Source: Shewanella xiamenensis
Lineage (GTDB): Bacteria > Pseudomonadota > Gammaproteobacteria > Enterobacterales > Shewanellaceae
Assembly (NCBI RefSeq): GCF_014647135.1
Contig: NZ_BMOP01000001.1
Location: 186,001-250,000, forward strand
Length of the DNA stretch: 64,000 nt
Direction: 5' to 3'
This document shows, piece by piece, positions 9,288 through 21,119 of this stretch. Position 1 is the first letter of the stretch, and every line of letters begins with the position of its first letter. The notes beneath the pieces were generated by a model. The model saw nothing but the letters and a program-made list of their open reading frames with translations, was not told where the DNA came from and did no database searches. A program made the position numbers and the translations under genes.

Positions 9288-9541
9288 CTATAACTGATAT
9301 ACCAAAGTCCTTATGATACGAGGGCTTGGAAAGAATACCAATGCCATTTGTAAAATTTCCATTGGCAGTCACTTGGGATAACTTCAGTCGTGCTAATCGG
9401 TAATTGTCTATCATTGATAGAAAATTTAGGTAAGAAGTTAGACCTTTATTCGGTTTTGTTAAGCGTATTCTGTTTTTAGTTGGGCCAATTCAGTAGAATG
9501 CCCTTATTAAGATAGACGCCAAGAATCTAGAAAAGAGTCAG

Positions 9542-10792
9542 ATGAGCCTTGTAGCAATCGGTATTAACCATAAAACAGCCACGGTAGACCTGCGTGAGAA
9601 AGTCGCCTTCTCTCCAGACACAATTCATGATGCCATGAAGAGTCTGGCCAGTCGTACGCGCTCCGGTGAAGCCGTTATCGTCTCGACCTGTAATCGCACT
9701 GAGTTGTATTGTAACAATGGCGATGAGGCCGATATCATTGAATGGCTTGAAGAATTTCATGGCCTAGAGCATAAAGATGTCGCGCCCTGCCTCTACAATT
9801 ATCACGGACAAGAGGCGGTGAGGCATTTGATGCGCGTTGCTTCGGGTCTTGACTCGTTGATCCTGGGTGAGCCGCAGATTCTTGGTCAAGTTAAACAAGC
9901 CTTTGTCAAAGCCAAAGAAGCCGGCACTGTCGCCTTAACTATTGACCGCTTGTTCCAAAATACTTTCTCTGTTGCTAAAAAAGTGCGTACCGAAACCGAA
10001 ATCGGTGCCGCTGCTGTATCGGTCGCTTTTGCGGCCGTGAGCATGGCAAAACATATCTTCTCTTCGTTGTCGACCACTAAGGTATTGTTAATCGGTGCTG
10101 GTGAAACGATAGAGCTAGTAGCTAAGCATCTTAAAGATAACGGTGTTGCCTCAATGGTGGTGGCAAACCGTACTTTAGAGCGCGCTCAAAGCATGTGTGA
10201 AGAGTTCAATGCCACGGCAATTACGCTGGCACAGATACCAGATTTTCTCCCTAAAGCCGATATCGTGATATCCTCTACCGCCAGCCCGCTACCAATCCTT
10301 GGTAAAGGCATGGTAGAAAAAGCGCTAAAGCAGCGTCGCCATCAACCTATGTTATTGGTTGATATAGCAGTTCCCCGGGATATTGAGCCGGAAGTCGCCG
10401 ATTTGGACGATGCGTTTCTGTATACAGTGGACGACCTGCATAGCATTATTGAACAGAATAAGGCTTCCCGTAAGGAGGCCGCCGAGCAAGCTGAATTAAT
10501 TACTGAAGAACAATCTCACCTCTTTATGGAGTGGGTGCGTTCTTTAGAGTCGGTCGATAGTATTCGCGAGTATCGCAGCCAGAGCATGGCGATAAAGGAT
10601 GAGTTAGTGGAACGCGCCCTGAATAAATTAGCGCAGGGGGGCGACACTGAGCAGGTATTGATTGAACTAGCCAATCGCCTGACCAATAGACTCATTCACG
10701 CACCCACCCAAGCCCTCACGGTGGCGAGCCGTCAGGGGGATTTGAATACATTAGGTCAGTTAAGAACAGCGCTCGGATTAGATAAAAACTAA
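9542..10792 (+). CDS. hemA: Glutamyl-tRNA reductase
   Basis: HemA reduces Glu-tRNA(Glu) to glutamate-1-semialdehyde with NADPH, the first committed step of C5 heme biosynthesis. The 416-residue protein begins [19 protein letters not shown]. It carries the catalytic Cys50 in STCNRTELY and a nucleotide-binding segment [17 protein letters not shown]. The C-terminal dimerisation helix is also present. It heads the conserved block hemA-prfA-prmC, with a 14-base gap to prfA. Heme supply matters in an organism encoding multiheme cytochromes such as the one at 17-19 kb. Confidence 0.97.
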   Translation: MSLVAIGINHKTATVDLREKVAFSPDTIHDAMKSLASRTRSGEAVIVSTCNRTELYCNNGDEADIIEWLEEFHGLEHKDVAPCLYNYHGQEAVRHLMRVASGLDSLILGEPQILGQVKQAFVKAKEAGTVALTIDRLFQNTFSVAKKVRTETEIGAAAVSVAFAAVSMAKHIFSSLSTTKVLLIGAGETIELVAKHLKDNGVASMVVANRTLERAQSMCEEFNATAITLAQIPDFLPKADIVISSTASPLPILGKGMVEKALKQRRHQPMLLVDIAVPRDIEPEVADLDDAFLYTVDDLHSIIEQNKASRKEAAEQAELITEEQSHLFMEWVRSLESVDSIREYRSQSMAIKDELVERALNKLAQGGDTEQVLIELANRLTNRLIHAPTQALTVASRQGDLNTLGQLRTALGLDKN

Positions 10793-10806
10793 GGTTAGCG
10801 AGTTAA

Positions 10807-11898
10807 ATGAAGGAATCCGTTATCCGCAAGCTGGAAGGCTTGCTCGAGCGCAACGAAGAAGTCTTAGCTTTGCTTGGTGATGCGTCTGTCATTGCCGATC
10901 AGGATCGTTTTCGTGCGTTATCCAAAGAATATTCTCAGTTAGAAGAAGTGGTTGCAGGCTTTAAAGCCTACCAGCAGGCACAGGCGGATCTCGAGTCTGC
11001 TAAGGAAATGCTGGAAGAAGATGACGCTGAAATGCGTGAAATGGCGCAGGAAGAAATCAAGGCTGCTAAAGCTGAACTTGAACGTCTCGAAGCCGAACTG
11101 CAAATTCTGTTACTACCAAAAGATCCTAACGACGACACTAACGCCTTTATCGAAATTCGTGCCGGTGCGGGTGGCGACGAAGCGGCGATCTTCGCGGGCG
11201 ACTTATTCCGTATGTATAGCCGTTATGCTGAAGCCAACCGTTGGCAGCTCGAGATCATGAGCTCGAACGAAGGCGAGCATGGCGGTTTTAAAGAAATCAT
11301 CGTTAAAGTCAGTGGTGAAGGCGCCTACGGTAAACTCAAATTTGAATCCGGTGGTCACCGCGTTCAACGTGTACCTGAAACCGAGTCCCAAGGCCGAGTT
11401 CACACTTCCGCAGTAACTGTGGTAGTGATGCATGAAGTGCCTGAAGCTGAGGCGATTTCCATTAATCCTGCCGATCTTAAGGTCGATACTTTCCGCTCAT
11501 CGGGCGCAGGTGGTCAGCACGTTAACAAAACCGATTCTGCCATTCGTATTACCCATATTCCAACCGGGATTGTGGTGGAATGTCAGGATCAACGCTCGCA
11601 ACATAAAAATCGCGCACAAGCGATGAGCGTGTTAGCGGCGCGTATCCAAGCCGTAGAAGATGAAAAACGCCGCAGCGCTGAAGAGTCAACTCGTCGTAGT
11701 CTGGTCGCCAGTGGTGACCGCTCTGAGCGGATTCGTACCTATAACTTCCCGCAGGGCCGCGTGAGTGAACATCGTATTAACTTAACCCTATATCGCTTAA
11801 ACGAAGTGATGGAGGGTGACTTGGATGCGATTTTAGGACCACTGATGCAAGAACATCAGGCAGATTTATTAGCCGCACTCGCTGATGAGCAGGGGTAA
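10807..11898 (+). CDS. prfA: Peptide chain release factor 1
   Basis: RF1 recognises UAA and UAG stop codons and triggers peptide release. The 363-residue protein has the codon-recognition tripeptide in the PxT position as PET ([14 protein letters not shown]). The catalytic GGQ lies in [20 protein letters not shown], the Gln being the residue methylated by PrmC. The prmC gene follows after two bases, so enzyme and substrate are made from one mRNA. Confidence 0.97.
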   Translation: MKESVIRKLEGLLERNEEVLALLGDASVIADQDRFRALSKEYSQLEEVVAGFKAYQQAQADLESAKEMLEEDDAEMREMAQEEIKAAKAELERLEAELQILLLPKDPNDDTNAFIEIRAGAGGDEAAIFAGDLFRMYSRYAEANRWQLEIMSSNEGEHGGFKEIIVKVSGEGAYGKLKFESGGHRVQRVPETESQGRVHTSAVTVVVMHEVPEAEAISINPADLKVDTFRSSGAGGQHVNKTDSAIRITHIPTGIVVECQDQRSQHKNRAQAMSVLAARIQAVEDEKRRSAEESTRRSLVASGDRSERIRTYNFPQGRVSEHRINLTLYRLNEVMEGDLDAILGPLMQEHQADLLAALADEQG

Positions 11899-11900
11899 TT

Positions 11901-12761
11901 TTGGCTGATCAATCCTGTATCGCCGAGGCCCTGCAATGGGCCTATGTACAGCTAGCTTCAACCTCTGAATCCGCCCATTTGGATGCAGAGGTTTTATTAT
12001 TGTATTGCCTCAATAAGAATCGTGCTTATCTGTACACTTGGCCTGAAAAAGCCTTGAGCGTAGAACAGTGGAAACGCTTCCAGCAAATGGTGCAACGGCG
12101 TCAGCAAGGCGTACCTGTGGCTCACATTGTTGGCGAGCGTGAGTTTTGGTCACTGCCCTTTATTGTGAATGACACGACCTTGATCCCTCGTCCTGATACT
12201 GAGATCCTCGTCGAATCCGCCCTCAACCTACCCCTTGAAAGTCATGCAAAAGTGCTCGATCTGGGAACGGGAACCGGCGCGATTGCACTGGCTTTGGCTT
12301 CTGAACGCGCCGAGTGGCAAATTACCGCGGTGGATAAAGTGGAAGATGCGGTCGCGCTGGCAAAGGCGAATCGCACTAATCTGAAACTTGAACAGGTTGA
12401 GATACTGCAGAGCGATTGGTTTAGCGCTATTACTTCCCGTGACTTTGATTTAATTGTTTCTAATCCACCCTATATCGATGAGGCTGACGAGCATTTACAT
12501 CAAGGTGATGTGCGTTTTGAGCCACAAAGTGCGCTTACTGCCGCCGATGAAGGGTTTGCTGATCTTTACTACATTGCAAAAACTGCTCGAGATTATTTAA
12601 AGCCCAATGGTTATATATTGCTTGAGCATGGTTTTGAACAAGCAGTAAAACTCAGGGCAAAACTCACAGAGCTAGGTTACCAAAATGTCGCTACCGTGCG
12701 GGATTTTGGTAGCAACGATAGATGCACTATGGGTAAGTGGATGGGATTGATTGGAATTTAA
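11901..12761 (+). CDS. prmC: Release factor glutamine N5-methyltransferase
   Basis: PrmC (HemK) methylates the GGQ glutamine of RF1 and RF2 using SAM. The 286-residue protein has an N-terminal helical domain and then a Rossmann fold with the SAM motif VLDLGTGTGAIALALA. The catalytic NPPY motif appears as SNPPYIDEAD. The start is TTG at 11901, two bases after the prfA stop, supported by AGGGG five bases upstream. A terminator follows, so the hemA-prfA-prmC unit ends here. Confidence 0.96.
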   Translation: MADQSCIAEALQWAYVQLASTSESAHLDAEVLLLYCLNKNRAYLYTWPEKALSVEQWKRFQQMVQRRQQGVPVAHIVGEREFWSLPFIVNDTTLIPRPDTEILVESALNLPLESHAKVLDLGTGTGAIALALASERAEWQITAVDKVEDAVALAKANRTNLKLEQVEILQSDWFSAITSRDFDLIVSNPPYIDEADEHLHQGDVRFEPQSALTAADEGFADLYYIAKTARDYLKPNGYILLEHGFEQAVKLRAKLTELGYQNVATVRDFGSNDRCTMGKWMGLIGI

Positions 12762-12791
12762 TATTTGCTCCAATCTAGCTGAGTGCCAAAA

Positions 12792-12823
12792 AACGCCATT
12801 GATTACCCGTCAATGGCGTTGTT
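12792..12823. terminator. Terminator after prmC
   Basis: AACGCCATTGA pairs with TCAATGGCGTT across a 7-base loop, followed by GTTGT and preceded by an A tract. It lies between the convergent prmC and GNAT genes and may serve both. Confidence 0.75.
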
Positions 12824-12902
12824 GTCTATGTATCTGTTGAGATTATTAGTCTTTATAAGCTCATGACAAGACGTCTTAAAATCACATTTTATCTTTAAGA
12901 AG

Positions 12903-13319
12903 CTACAGCACCTTAACCATAAAGAATTTACTGCCGGTTTCGGGATAGGCTTGCTGTACCCACTGCTCACGATATCCGTGGCGCTCATAGAAAGGTTTTG
13001 CTTGAAAATCTAAGGTATCGAGCAGAACAAATTGGCAGCCGCGTTGTTTGGCTTTGCTTTCAGCCTCGAGTAATAAGCGTGAGCCGATGTTTTGCTGGCG
13101 TAATGCTTCATCCACCCACAGATAGTCGATTAAGAACCAATTGCCGAAGGTCTTGCCGCTTAAGCCCGCAAGTAAGGTGCCTTGCTCATCCTGCAACTTT
13201 AAGCCTAGGTTTTGGCGTTGCAGCGTTTGCCAGTGCTGCTGATTAAATTCGACGATTTTTTGCTTTACCGTGTCGGCAAACTCGGTGGACTCATCGTCAA
13301 TTATCATTAAATTCATCAT
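12903..13319 (-). CDS. GNAT-family N-acetyltransferase
   Basis: The 138 residues fit a single GNAT domain: LAGLSGKTFGNWFLIDYLWVDEALRQQNIGSRLLLEAESKAKQRGC is strands beta2-beta4 plus the acetyl-CoA loop (QNIGSRLL in the Q/RxxGxG/A position). Strand beta5 and the terminal helix follow as VLLDTLDFQAKPFYERHGY. The substrate cannot be told from sequence. The gene is on the opposite strand between prmC and sirB2, which are adjacent in E. coli, so it interrupts a conserved block. The tandem Met at the N-terminus (MMNLM) leaves the exact start uncertain by a few codons. Confidence 0.88.
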   Translation of the reverse strand: MMNLMIIDDESTEFADTVKQKIVEFNQQHWQTLQRQNLGLKLQDEQGTLLAGLSGKTFGNWFLIDYLWVDEALRQQNIGSRLLLEAESKAKQRGCQFVLLDTLDFQAKPFYERHGYREQWVQQAYPETGSKFFMVKVL

Positions 13320-13433
13320 GGTTTCCTGTAAAGTGCACGACGGGGCCCGTCTGTGAATCTCGAGTGTTAGGCATTGGTCTGGCGTTATGATTAGGGTAAA
13401 CTAGCGCCTTTGTCACTGGCCATAAGTATCACA

Positions 13434-13829
13434 ATGGAAACTTTTTACAGTCTTTATCCTGCTGTTAAGCACCTGCACTTAACCTTAATTGCCGTGAGTG
13501 TGCTGTTTTTTGTCGTTCGTTTTGTGTTGCATTTACGTCAGTCAGCACTGATGGGCAAGAAGGTCTTTAAAGTCGCTCCCCATGTGATTGACACTTTCTT
13601 GCTACTTTCTGGTTTAACTTTGTGCTTTATGATCAAGCAATATCCCTTTGTGGATCCTTGGTTGACCGAAAAGATTGGCGCTGTCGTTGCTTATATTGCC
13701 TTGGGTGTGATTGCAATAAAAGCCAACAGAAACAAACTTTTCAAAGTATTCGCCTTTCTCGGCGCTATAGGTTGGTTGGTCTACGCGGCTAAATTGGCGC
13801 ATTTTAAACAAGCGGTATTATTGGGTTAA
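13434..13829 (+). CDS. SirB2-family inner membrane protein
   Basis: This small protein of about 131 residues has four predicted membrane segments: about HLTLIAVSVLFFVVRFVL, VIDTFLLLSGLTLCFM, IGAVVAYIALGVIAIKA, and FAFLGAIGWLVYAAKLAHF. It matches the SirB2 family (E. coli YchQ), whose biochemical role is unknown. I prefer ATG 13434 over an upstream in-frame TTG (13410), because it gives the usual METFYSLYPAVKHLHL start. The stop overlaps the next start (TAATG), coupling it to SirB1, as the E. coli pair ychQ-ychA also sits before kdsA. Confidence 0.85.
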   Translation: METFYSLYPAVKHLHLTLIAVSVLFFVVRFVLHLRQSALMGKKVFKVAPHVIDTFLLLSGLTLCFMIKQYPFVDPWLTEKIGAVVAYIALGVIAIKANRNKLFKVFAFLGAIGWLVYAAKLAHFKQAVLLG

Positions 13830-14617
13830 TGGGTAAATACACTCTGCAAGATGGCATTGCTTTGCCCGAGTCGGCATTGGATGTAGGTGCTCACCTTGGC
13901 TTTTCAAACCTCGAAGCGGCGAAATGGGCTTGGTTTGAATTGGCTGGAGCCGTATTAAGTCATTATCTGGTAGATCAACAGCAACGCTTAAAGGCTTTGT
14001 TTCGTTGGTTTTATCAGGATTTAGGGTTCTGTGTTCGCGACAATTACTTCAGCACTGAAGCGGCGGACTTGGGCACTTGTCTTATCACTAAACAGGGTAA
14101 TAGCACCACGCTGGCAACGGTATTGATGCTACTGGCCAAGCAGCTCGATTTAGAGCTCGAGGCCCTGCTATTACCGGGTAATACCGTGCTTCGCAGTAAC
14201 GTTGGTGGTGTTGTTCGTTATCACGATCCGCTGACGGGCAAAGAGCTGACGAAACACCAGCTGCATGTGTTAGTGCGCGGTGAGTTGGGTAATGCAGCTG
14301 AACTTAAGCCAAGTTACTTAAAGGCGGCGTCGGTAAAGAAGCTGATTTCGCGCATGCTGCATGAGCTTAAGGCGGGTTGTATCGTTTCCCATCAATTTGA
14401 GGCGGCGATGGAGTGTTGTAACTTGTTGCTTCAGTGGCATCCCGATGATGTGCATTTGAACCGTGAGCGCGCTTTTATTGCGCAGCAACTTGGATGCATT
14501 AATGTTGCTGCGGCCGATCTACAACATTTTGTCGATAACAGCCCACACGATCCTGTTATCGAAATCGTTAAGATGCAGCTCAAAGAACTCAGTGAACACG
14601 CTGAAATCTATCATTAA
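13829..14617 (+). CDS. SirB1-family protein (transglutaminase-like with TPR)
   Basis: The 262-residue protein resembles E. coli YchA/SirB1. The N-terminal region has the family segments LKALFRWFYQDLGFCVRDNYFSTEAADL and a block with GNSTTLATVLMLLAKQLDLELEALLLPGN, part of the transglutaminase-like fold. The usual catalytic Cys position is not obvious. The C-terminal region (from about 175) is TPR-like (AAMECCNLLLQWHPDDVHLNRERAFIAQQLGCINVAAADLQHFV). It is coupled by overlap to sirB2 and ended by a terminator. Its molecular role is unknown. Confidence 0.85.
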   Translation: MGKYTLQDGIALPESALDVGAHLGFSNLEAAKWAWFELAGAVLSHYLVDQQQRLKALFRWFYQDLGFCVRDNYFSTEAADLGTCLITKQGNSTTLATVLMLLAKQLDLELEALLLPGNTVLRSNVGGVVRYHDPLTGKELTKHQLHVLVRGELGNAAELKPSYLKAASVKKLISRMLHELKAGCIVSHQFEAAMECCNLLLQWHPDDVHLNRERAFIAQQLGCINVAAADLQHFVDNSPHDPVIEIVKMQLKELSEHAEIYH

Positions 14618-14627
14618 ATCTTAAAGG

Positions 14628-14653
14628 AGAGCCTTACAGGCTCTTCTTGTTTT
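14628..14653 (+). terminator. Intrinsic terminator after sirB1
   Basis: AGAGCC pairs with GGCTCT across TTACA and is followed by TCTTGTTTTT. It separates the sirB pair from the DUF819 transporter gene. Confidence 0.75.
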
Positions 14654-14759
14654 TCTAAAACAATAACAAACTGGGCGAATGGGAAGTTTGCCCACTAACT
14701 GCAAACGGCAGTTTTTAGCATAAATACAATAACAACTGTACCAAACAGGGAGAATACAC

Positions 14760-16920
<2,161 letters not shown>

Positions 16921-16925
16921 AAAAA

Positions 16926-16955
16926 GAGAGGTTAAATTAACCTCTCAAAAATAGC
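16926..16955. terminator. Hairpin after kdsA
   Basis: GAGAGGTTA pairs with TAACCTCTC around AAT. The T tract is better on the minus strand side (TTTTT next to kdsA). A second GAGAGGCG/CGCCTCTC hairpin follows at 17031-17053. Together they lie between kdsA and the convergent flavocytochrome gene. Confidence 0.6.
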
Positions 16956-17077
16956 TGGGGAGCTTTTGAAGTCAGGCAATAAATTGATTGCCAATAATCA
17001 TGATGAATAAAGCTTGCGATGAGATGTGACGAGAGGCGATTCCCACGCCTCTCTGAACTAGTACATCTGAGCTTGAG

Positions 17078-18847
17078 TTACTTAGTTTCTAACGCATGTT
17101 TTGCCGCATTAGTGCCTGCAATTTTTCCAAAAATCACAGTGTCTGCAACGGCATTGCCACCTAAGCGATTATACCCATGTACACCACCTGTGACTTCGCC
17201 AGCAGCAAACAAGCCGACTAATGGTTTACTTTGAATATCGAGCACTTCAGCTTTGGTATCAATGGCGACACCACCCATAGTATGGTGGATACCAGGAGCC
17301 ACTTTTACGGCATAAAAAGGCGCCTTTTCTAGTGGCAATGGCATTTGTTCGCGAGCAAACTCTTCATCTTTACCTTGTTTAAAATAACGATTGTAGTTTG
17401 AAACCGTTTTTTCTAATGAGCTTTCTTTCATGCCTGTAATTTTAGCAAGTTCAGAAACTGTATTTGCTTTTTCAAGCATATCTAAATGGTCATATCCCTG
17501 AACCATTTTAGCTTTTTTATAAAGCTCATTATCAAAGACTAACCAAGCATATTGTTCAGGCTGTTTAAGAATGGCATCGGATGCTTTATCGCGAGTCGTT
17601 AATTCACTGACAAAACGATTACCATCTTTATTAACCATAATTGCACCTACCCCTCGAACAGTTTCGGAGATTAAAATGCGGCTATCTTTTCCCACAGTTG
17701 GATGAGCTTGTACCCAATCAATATCGGTCATACTCGCTCCGATTGCTTTGGCAAGCTCAATACCATCACCAGTAGAAGTAATGTTATTAGAACTAGTCAT
17801 CCCTTTAAACGTTGGACGATAAAATGCGACCATTTCCTTATTAAAACCATATCCACCGGTTGCTAGAACAACTGATTTAGCAGCAATCATATAGTGGCCA
17901 GAATGTTTTCCATGGACGACTACGCCGACAATTTTTTGGTCTTTATCAATCACAAGTTTGACAACTTTAGAATTAAGCCGAGTATCGACCCCTTCTTTTA
18001 CTGAAGCTTTTCTCAATACATCAATGATATGTGGACCAATGCTTAAACCTCCTGTGGGTCTATGGGTGCGGTCAACTCTTGCGCCACCTGAGCGTTTTAA
18101 GTCATCCATGTTTGCACCTAAAGATTCTAACCATTTAATACCATCAGCAGATTGCTCAGCTAATATTTGCACTAACTTTGGATCATTGGCATAGCGACCA
18201 CCTTTCATTGTGTCTTCAACAAACCATTCAATTTTATCATCCACTTTATGTTCTTTTTGCTGAGCAGTTCCTACTGCATTGTAACCGCCAGCTGCAAGCA
18301 TAGAGTTACCACCACTAAATGGGCCTTTTTCGAGTAATACTACTTGCGCTCCTGCTTTTTTCGCTGCGATAGCAGCATTAAACCCTGCGCTTCCCGCTCC
18401 GACAACAATGACATCCGTCGTTTCTTTTGGACCAGCTGCAATCGCCTTGCTGATTGCATCATTGTCCCAACCTTTATCCCATGGTTCTTTAGATTGTGCA
18501 CTATTAAAAGGCATCTCAAGCCCTTTAAATGAGTGGCACTCATTACAGTATAATTTGGGTTTTTCATGACCTTTATGGCAGCTTGTACAGTTAATATCAC
18601 CTAAATGTGATGCGTGAGGATCTAGCTTTAGTTTAGGATTAGCCAAAGCACTGTATTCACCATGACATGATTTACATTGCTGATTTTCATAAGTTTCACT
18701 GTCAGATACTTTGCCAGGTTGAGTGTGGCAGCTCTTGCATCCTCCCATTTCTTTATGAAAAGAGGCCAGATCATTTTTGTCATTTGCAGCCCAAGATGCT
18801 GTAGAAAAGATGGAGCACAAGACAAAACTTAAAAGTGTTAACTTCAT
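17078..18847 (-). CDS. Periplasmic tetraheme flavocytochrome c (FccA / Ifc type fumarate-reductase-like)
   Basis: The start is ATG 18847, eight bases after GGAG; an upstream in-frame TTG (18859) is less likely. The 589-residue protein has a Sec signal peptide (cleavage near SWA-AND) and four CxxCH heme sites starting at residues 37, 58, 87 and 101. A linker leads to an FAD domain with GAGSAG at 150-155. Fumarate-reductase active-site motifs are present: QAHPT, TTRDKAS (proton-shuttling Arg), HHTMGG and NRLGGNA. It should take electrons from the menaquinol/CymA route in the periplasm and reduce a double bond. Compared with FccA as I remember it, two pocket Met positions and one Thr differ (Ser, Leu, Ser), so the substrate may not be fumarate. 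It is divergent from a porin gene. Confidence 0.92.
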   Translation of the reverse strand: MKLTLLSFVLCSIFSTASWAANDKNDLASFHKEMGGCKSCHTQPGKVSDSETYENQQCKSCHGEYSALANPKLKLDPHASHLGDINCTSCHKGHEKPKLYCNECHSFKGLEMPFNSAQSKEPWDKGWDNDAISKAIAAGPKETTDVIVVGAGSAGFNAAIAAKKAGAQVVLLEKGPFSGGNSMLAAGGYNAVGTAQQKEHKVDDKIEWFVEDTMKGGRYANDPKLVQILAEQSADGIKWLESLGANMDDLKRSGGARVDRTHRPTGGLSIGPHIIDVLRKASVKEGVDTRLNSKVVKLVIDKDQKIVGVVVHGKHSGHYMIAAKSVVLATGGYGFNKEMVAFYRPTFKGMTSSNNITSTGDGIELAKAIGASMTDIDWVQAHPTVGKDSRILISETVRGVGAIMVNKDGNRFVSELTTRDKASDAILKQPEQYAWLVFDNELYKKAKMVQGYDHLDMLEKANTVSELAKITGMKESSLEKTVSNYNRYFKQGKDEEFAREQMPLPLEKAPFYAVKVAPGIHHTMGGVAIDTKAEVLDIQSKPLVGLFAAGEVTGGVHGYNRLGGNAVADTVIFGKIAGTNAAKHALETK

Positions 18848-19075
18848 ATAATTCTCCAATTATAGTTTTATTGAGGTAATCATCACTTATGATATTTTTT
18901 TATTAATTGCTAAATGGTGATGTTGCGCAATAAATTATTGTGGTTAAATAAAATTGAAATTGTTTTAAATAATTTTTAATTAATCATTTTTATATTAGAG
19001 GTGTGATTAAGGTTCAAACGGAATCTTTAACATAGAATTAGCATAATTACGTTTTTATGTTAAAGGATGAAATTT
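18848..19075. promoter_or_regulatory. AT-rich divergent promoter region, flavocytochrome c / porin
   Basis: About 230 very AT-rich bases must hold both promoters. A CRP/FNR-like sequence TGTGA-N6-TTCAA lies at 19002-19017, about 60 bases upstream of the porin start. In Shewanella CRP controls anaerobic reductases, so this is plausible, but the match is only partial. A LysR site for the regulator at 20219 is also expected here; none was defined. Confidence 0.35.
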
Positions 19076-20104
19076 ATGAAATATACCAATTGTTTTGTGC
19101 CTGTTGCTTTATTACTTTGTTCTAATCAAGCTTTATCTGAGCCCTTAGATTTTTATGGGAGATTGTGGCTTGGTGTATCAAACTCTAGTCATGGTATTTC
19201 TGGTAATGAAAAGGTTAATGGTTTTTCACTTGAGAATTTTGCCTCATACGTTGGAATTAAAGGTGATTATGATGTGCATGAAGATTTTAGTTTGATATAT
19301 AAGTTCGAAGCCGGAGTTGAAAGTTTTGATAATGATGATACAAATATTTTTAAACCGCGTAACTCATATTTAGGCTTTAAGGTTAAATATGGTAGTGTCG
19401 TTTTTGGGCGAAATGATACTGTATTCAAAACTTCAGAAGGTAAAGTCGATCTATTCAATATTACATCAAGTGATATGAATATGATTATTGCAGGTAATGA
19501 CCGGTTAGGTGATTTAGTCACGATCAATACTGCAAAAGTTGCAGGCATGTCTCTTGGCATTACATATGCTTTCGATGATGATTTTAATCAAAAAAATCCA
19601 ATGCTTGCTGACAATCAAAACAATTATGCTGTTAGTATAGTATATGGTGATCCTTCATTTAAAAAAGGAAATAGTTATCTTTCTCTCGCCTATGCTGATG
19701 GACTAAATTTGTTAGAGGCAACAAGAGTTGTTGCTGGTGTTGCTATTTCATCTATAAAAGTGGGGGCGATATATCAGTATTCTAAATCCAGTATCTATGA
19801 AAATGTTAAAGGCAATTCATATTTATTAAGTATGAGTATTCCTGTTAATAAATATGATTTCAAGTTTCAGTACCTTAAAGATGATGCTGGTCTGGGTAAA
19901 GTTACCAAAAATGCTGGTGCAGATCTTAAAACATTAAATAATAGTGATGCGAGTCAATATTCAATTGGTGTCGATTATAATCTGATGAAGGAATTAACAT
20001 TTGGTGCAGCAGTAAGCTACTTTGAAGGCGAGTACTCAGATTCAAAAGGTAATAATGAATTTGACGATACTTTGATTTCGTTTTCAACAAGATACCTTTT
20101 TTAG
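19076..20104 (+). CDS. Outer membrane porin of the flavocytochrome c cluster
   Basis: ATG 19076 is preceded by TAAAGGAT about nine bases upstream. The ATG at 19067 lies directly behind that site and is unlikely. The 342-residue protein has a signal peptide (ending near ALS-EPLD), starts its barrel with LDFYGRLWLGVSNS and ends FSTRYLF, with the terminal Phe of barrel proteins. Features such as ASYVGIKGDYDVHEDFSLIYKFEAG and YGSVVFGRNDTVF are typical of Gram-negative trimeric porins. Its divergent placement next to a flavocytochrome c recalls the ifcA/ifcO arrangement known in Shewanella. I infer that it admits the reductase substrate. Base composition is far more AT-rich than the flanking housekeeping genes. 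Confidence 0.88.
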   Translation: MKYTNCFVPVALLLCSNQALSEPLDFYGRLWLGVSNSSHGISGNEKVNGFSLENFASYVGIKGDYDVHEDFSLIYKFEAGVESFDNDDTNIFKPRNSYLGFKVKYGSVVFGRNDTVFKTSEGKVDLFNITSSDMNMIIAGNDRLGDLVTINTAKVAGMSLGITYAFDDDFNQKNPMLADNQNNYAVSIVYGDPSFKKGNSYLSLAYADGLNLLEATRVVAGVAISSIKVGAIYQYSKSSIYENVKGNSYLLSMSIPVNKYDFKFQYLKDDAGLGKVTKNAGADLKTLNNSDASQYSIGVDYNLMKELTFGAAVSYFEGEYSDSKGNNEFDDTLISFSTRYLF

Positions 20105-20113
20105 AACATATCA

Positions 20114-20142
20114 AATAAAGCGGTCTAATAGACCGCTTTATT
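20114..20142 (+). terminator. Terminator after porin gene
   Basis: AATAAAGCGGTCT pairs perfectly with AGACCGCTTTATT around a 3-base loop. It separates the porin from the LysR gene. Confidence 0.8.
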
Positions 20143-20218
20143 AAAATTAGATATCAGTCATGTTAAAAAATGTATCTTTCATTTATCTTGTTCCAACTGG
20201 AGTTTATTGGGGATGTAG

Positions 20219-21103
20219 ATGCGCATTACGTTAAGGCAGTTAATGATCTTTAAGGCTATCTGTACCGAGAGGCAGATCTCAAAAGCGGCAAAACTGATGC
20301 ACATGTCAACTCCTGCAGTGAGTATGGCTCTGAAAGAATTAGAGAACTCGCTAGGATGTCGACTATTTGAAAGAGCTGGTGGTGGCTTGGAGCTAAATGC
20401 CCATGGAAAAATTATTCTGCCTTATGCTAATGAAATGCTTAGTAAGGGAAATGAATTAGAGAAGCTTTTTAATTTTGCTGAGGATGGCGTTAAAGGTTGT
20501 TTAGTGATCGGTAGTAGTAAAACGGTTGGTAACTATGTTTTATCCAGAAAGATCCCATTATTTAAAGATAAATATCCAGACGTAAAAATTAAACTCATAA
20601 TAGAGAATAGTCTGGTGATTGAAAAAATGGTATCAGAGAAAGAAATCGACTTAGGTTTCATTGATGCCAAGCCTGCAAGTAGAAATCTAGTATGCGAGCA
20701 ATGGATGCAAGATAAGCTTTGCATTGTAAGTGGGTGCTCACATCCTGTAGCAAAGCAAGCATGTTCTAGTCATATTTTAAGTGAACAATTGTGGGTTTTT
20801 GACCATGAGTCCTCTCTGTCACATATTAGGGCTGTTCAATTGTTAAAAAGTTTAAACGTTTATGTCAGAAATGACATTTGTATGTCTACTATTGGGGCGA
20901 TTAAACGTGCAATTGGAACGGGTATAGGTTTGAGTGTTTTACCCTATGTGGCTATAAAAGAAGAGTTAGAGCGGGGGGAGTTATGTTTGATCGATTTGAA
21001 AGGATGGGATTATAAACGCACTTACTGGTCAATCCAGCGAGAGTCTGATGAACTTTCATTACAGTCTAATATTTTTTTGAATTTTTTAAATAATGCTAGT
21101 TAG
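20219..21103 (+). CDS. LysR-family transcriptional regulator
   Basis: The 294-residue protein has an N-terminal winged helix (LRQLMIFKAICTERQISKAAKLMHMSTPAVSMALKELENSLGCRLFERAGGG) and a type-2 periplasmic-binding-like effector domain. The latter holds the segments VKGCLVIGSSKTVGNYVL and IGAIKRAIGTGIGLSVLPYVAI. The gene follows the porin terminator and runs 17 bases ahead of a DUF819 transporter, so the two are probably one transcript. It is the obvious candidate to regulate the neighbouring flavocytochrome/porin promoters in response to the transported substrate. That is inference from position only. Confidence 0.92.
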   Translation: MRITLRQLMIFKAICTERQISKAAKLMHMSTPAVSMALKELENSLGCRLFERAGGGLELNAHGKIILPYANEMLSKGNELEKLFNFAEDGVKGCLVIGSSKTVGNYVLSRKIPLFKDKYPDVKIKLIIENSLVIEKMVSEKEIDLGFIDAKPASRNLVCEQWMQDKLCIVSGCSHPVAKQACSSHILSEQLWVFDHESSLSHIRAVQLLKSLNVYVRNDICMSTIGAIKRAIGTGIGLSVLPYVAIKEELERGELCLIDLKGWDYKRTYWSIQRESDELSLQSNIFLNFLNNAS

Positions 21104-21119
21104 AAAGTGGGTGAAATAA

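Noticed and set aside
9409-9421. Palindrome CTATCATTGATAG as an FNR site before hemA
   Set aside because: It lacks the TTGAT-N4-ATCAA arrangement, so no regulator can be named.
17021-17077. Attachment site at the left edge of the AT-rich block
   Set aside because: No tRNA, integrase or direct repeat pair was found at either edge; only hairpins lie there.
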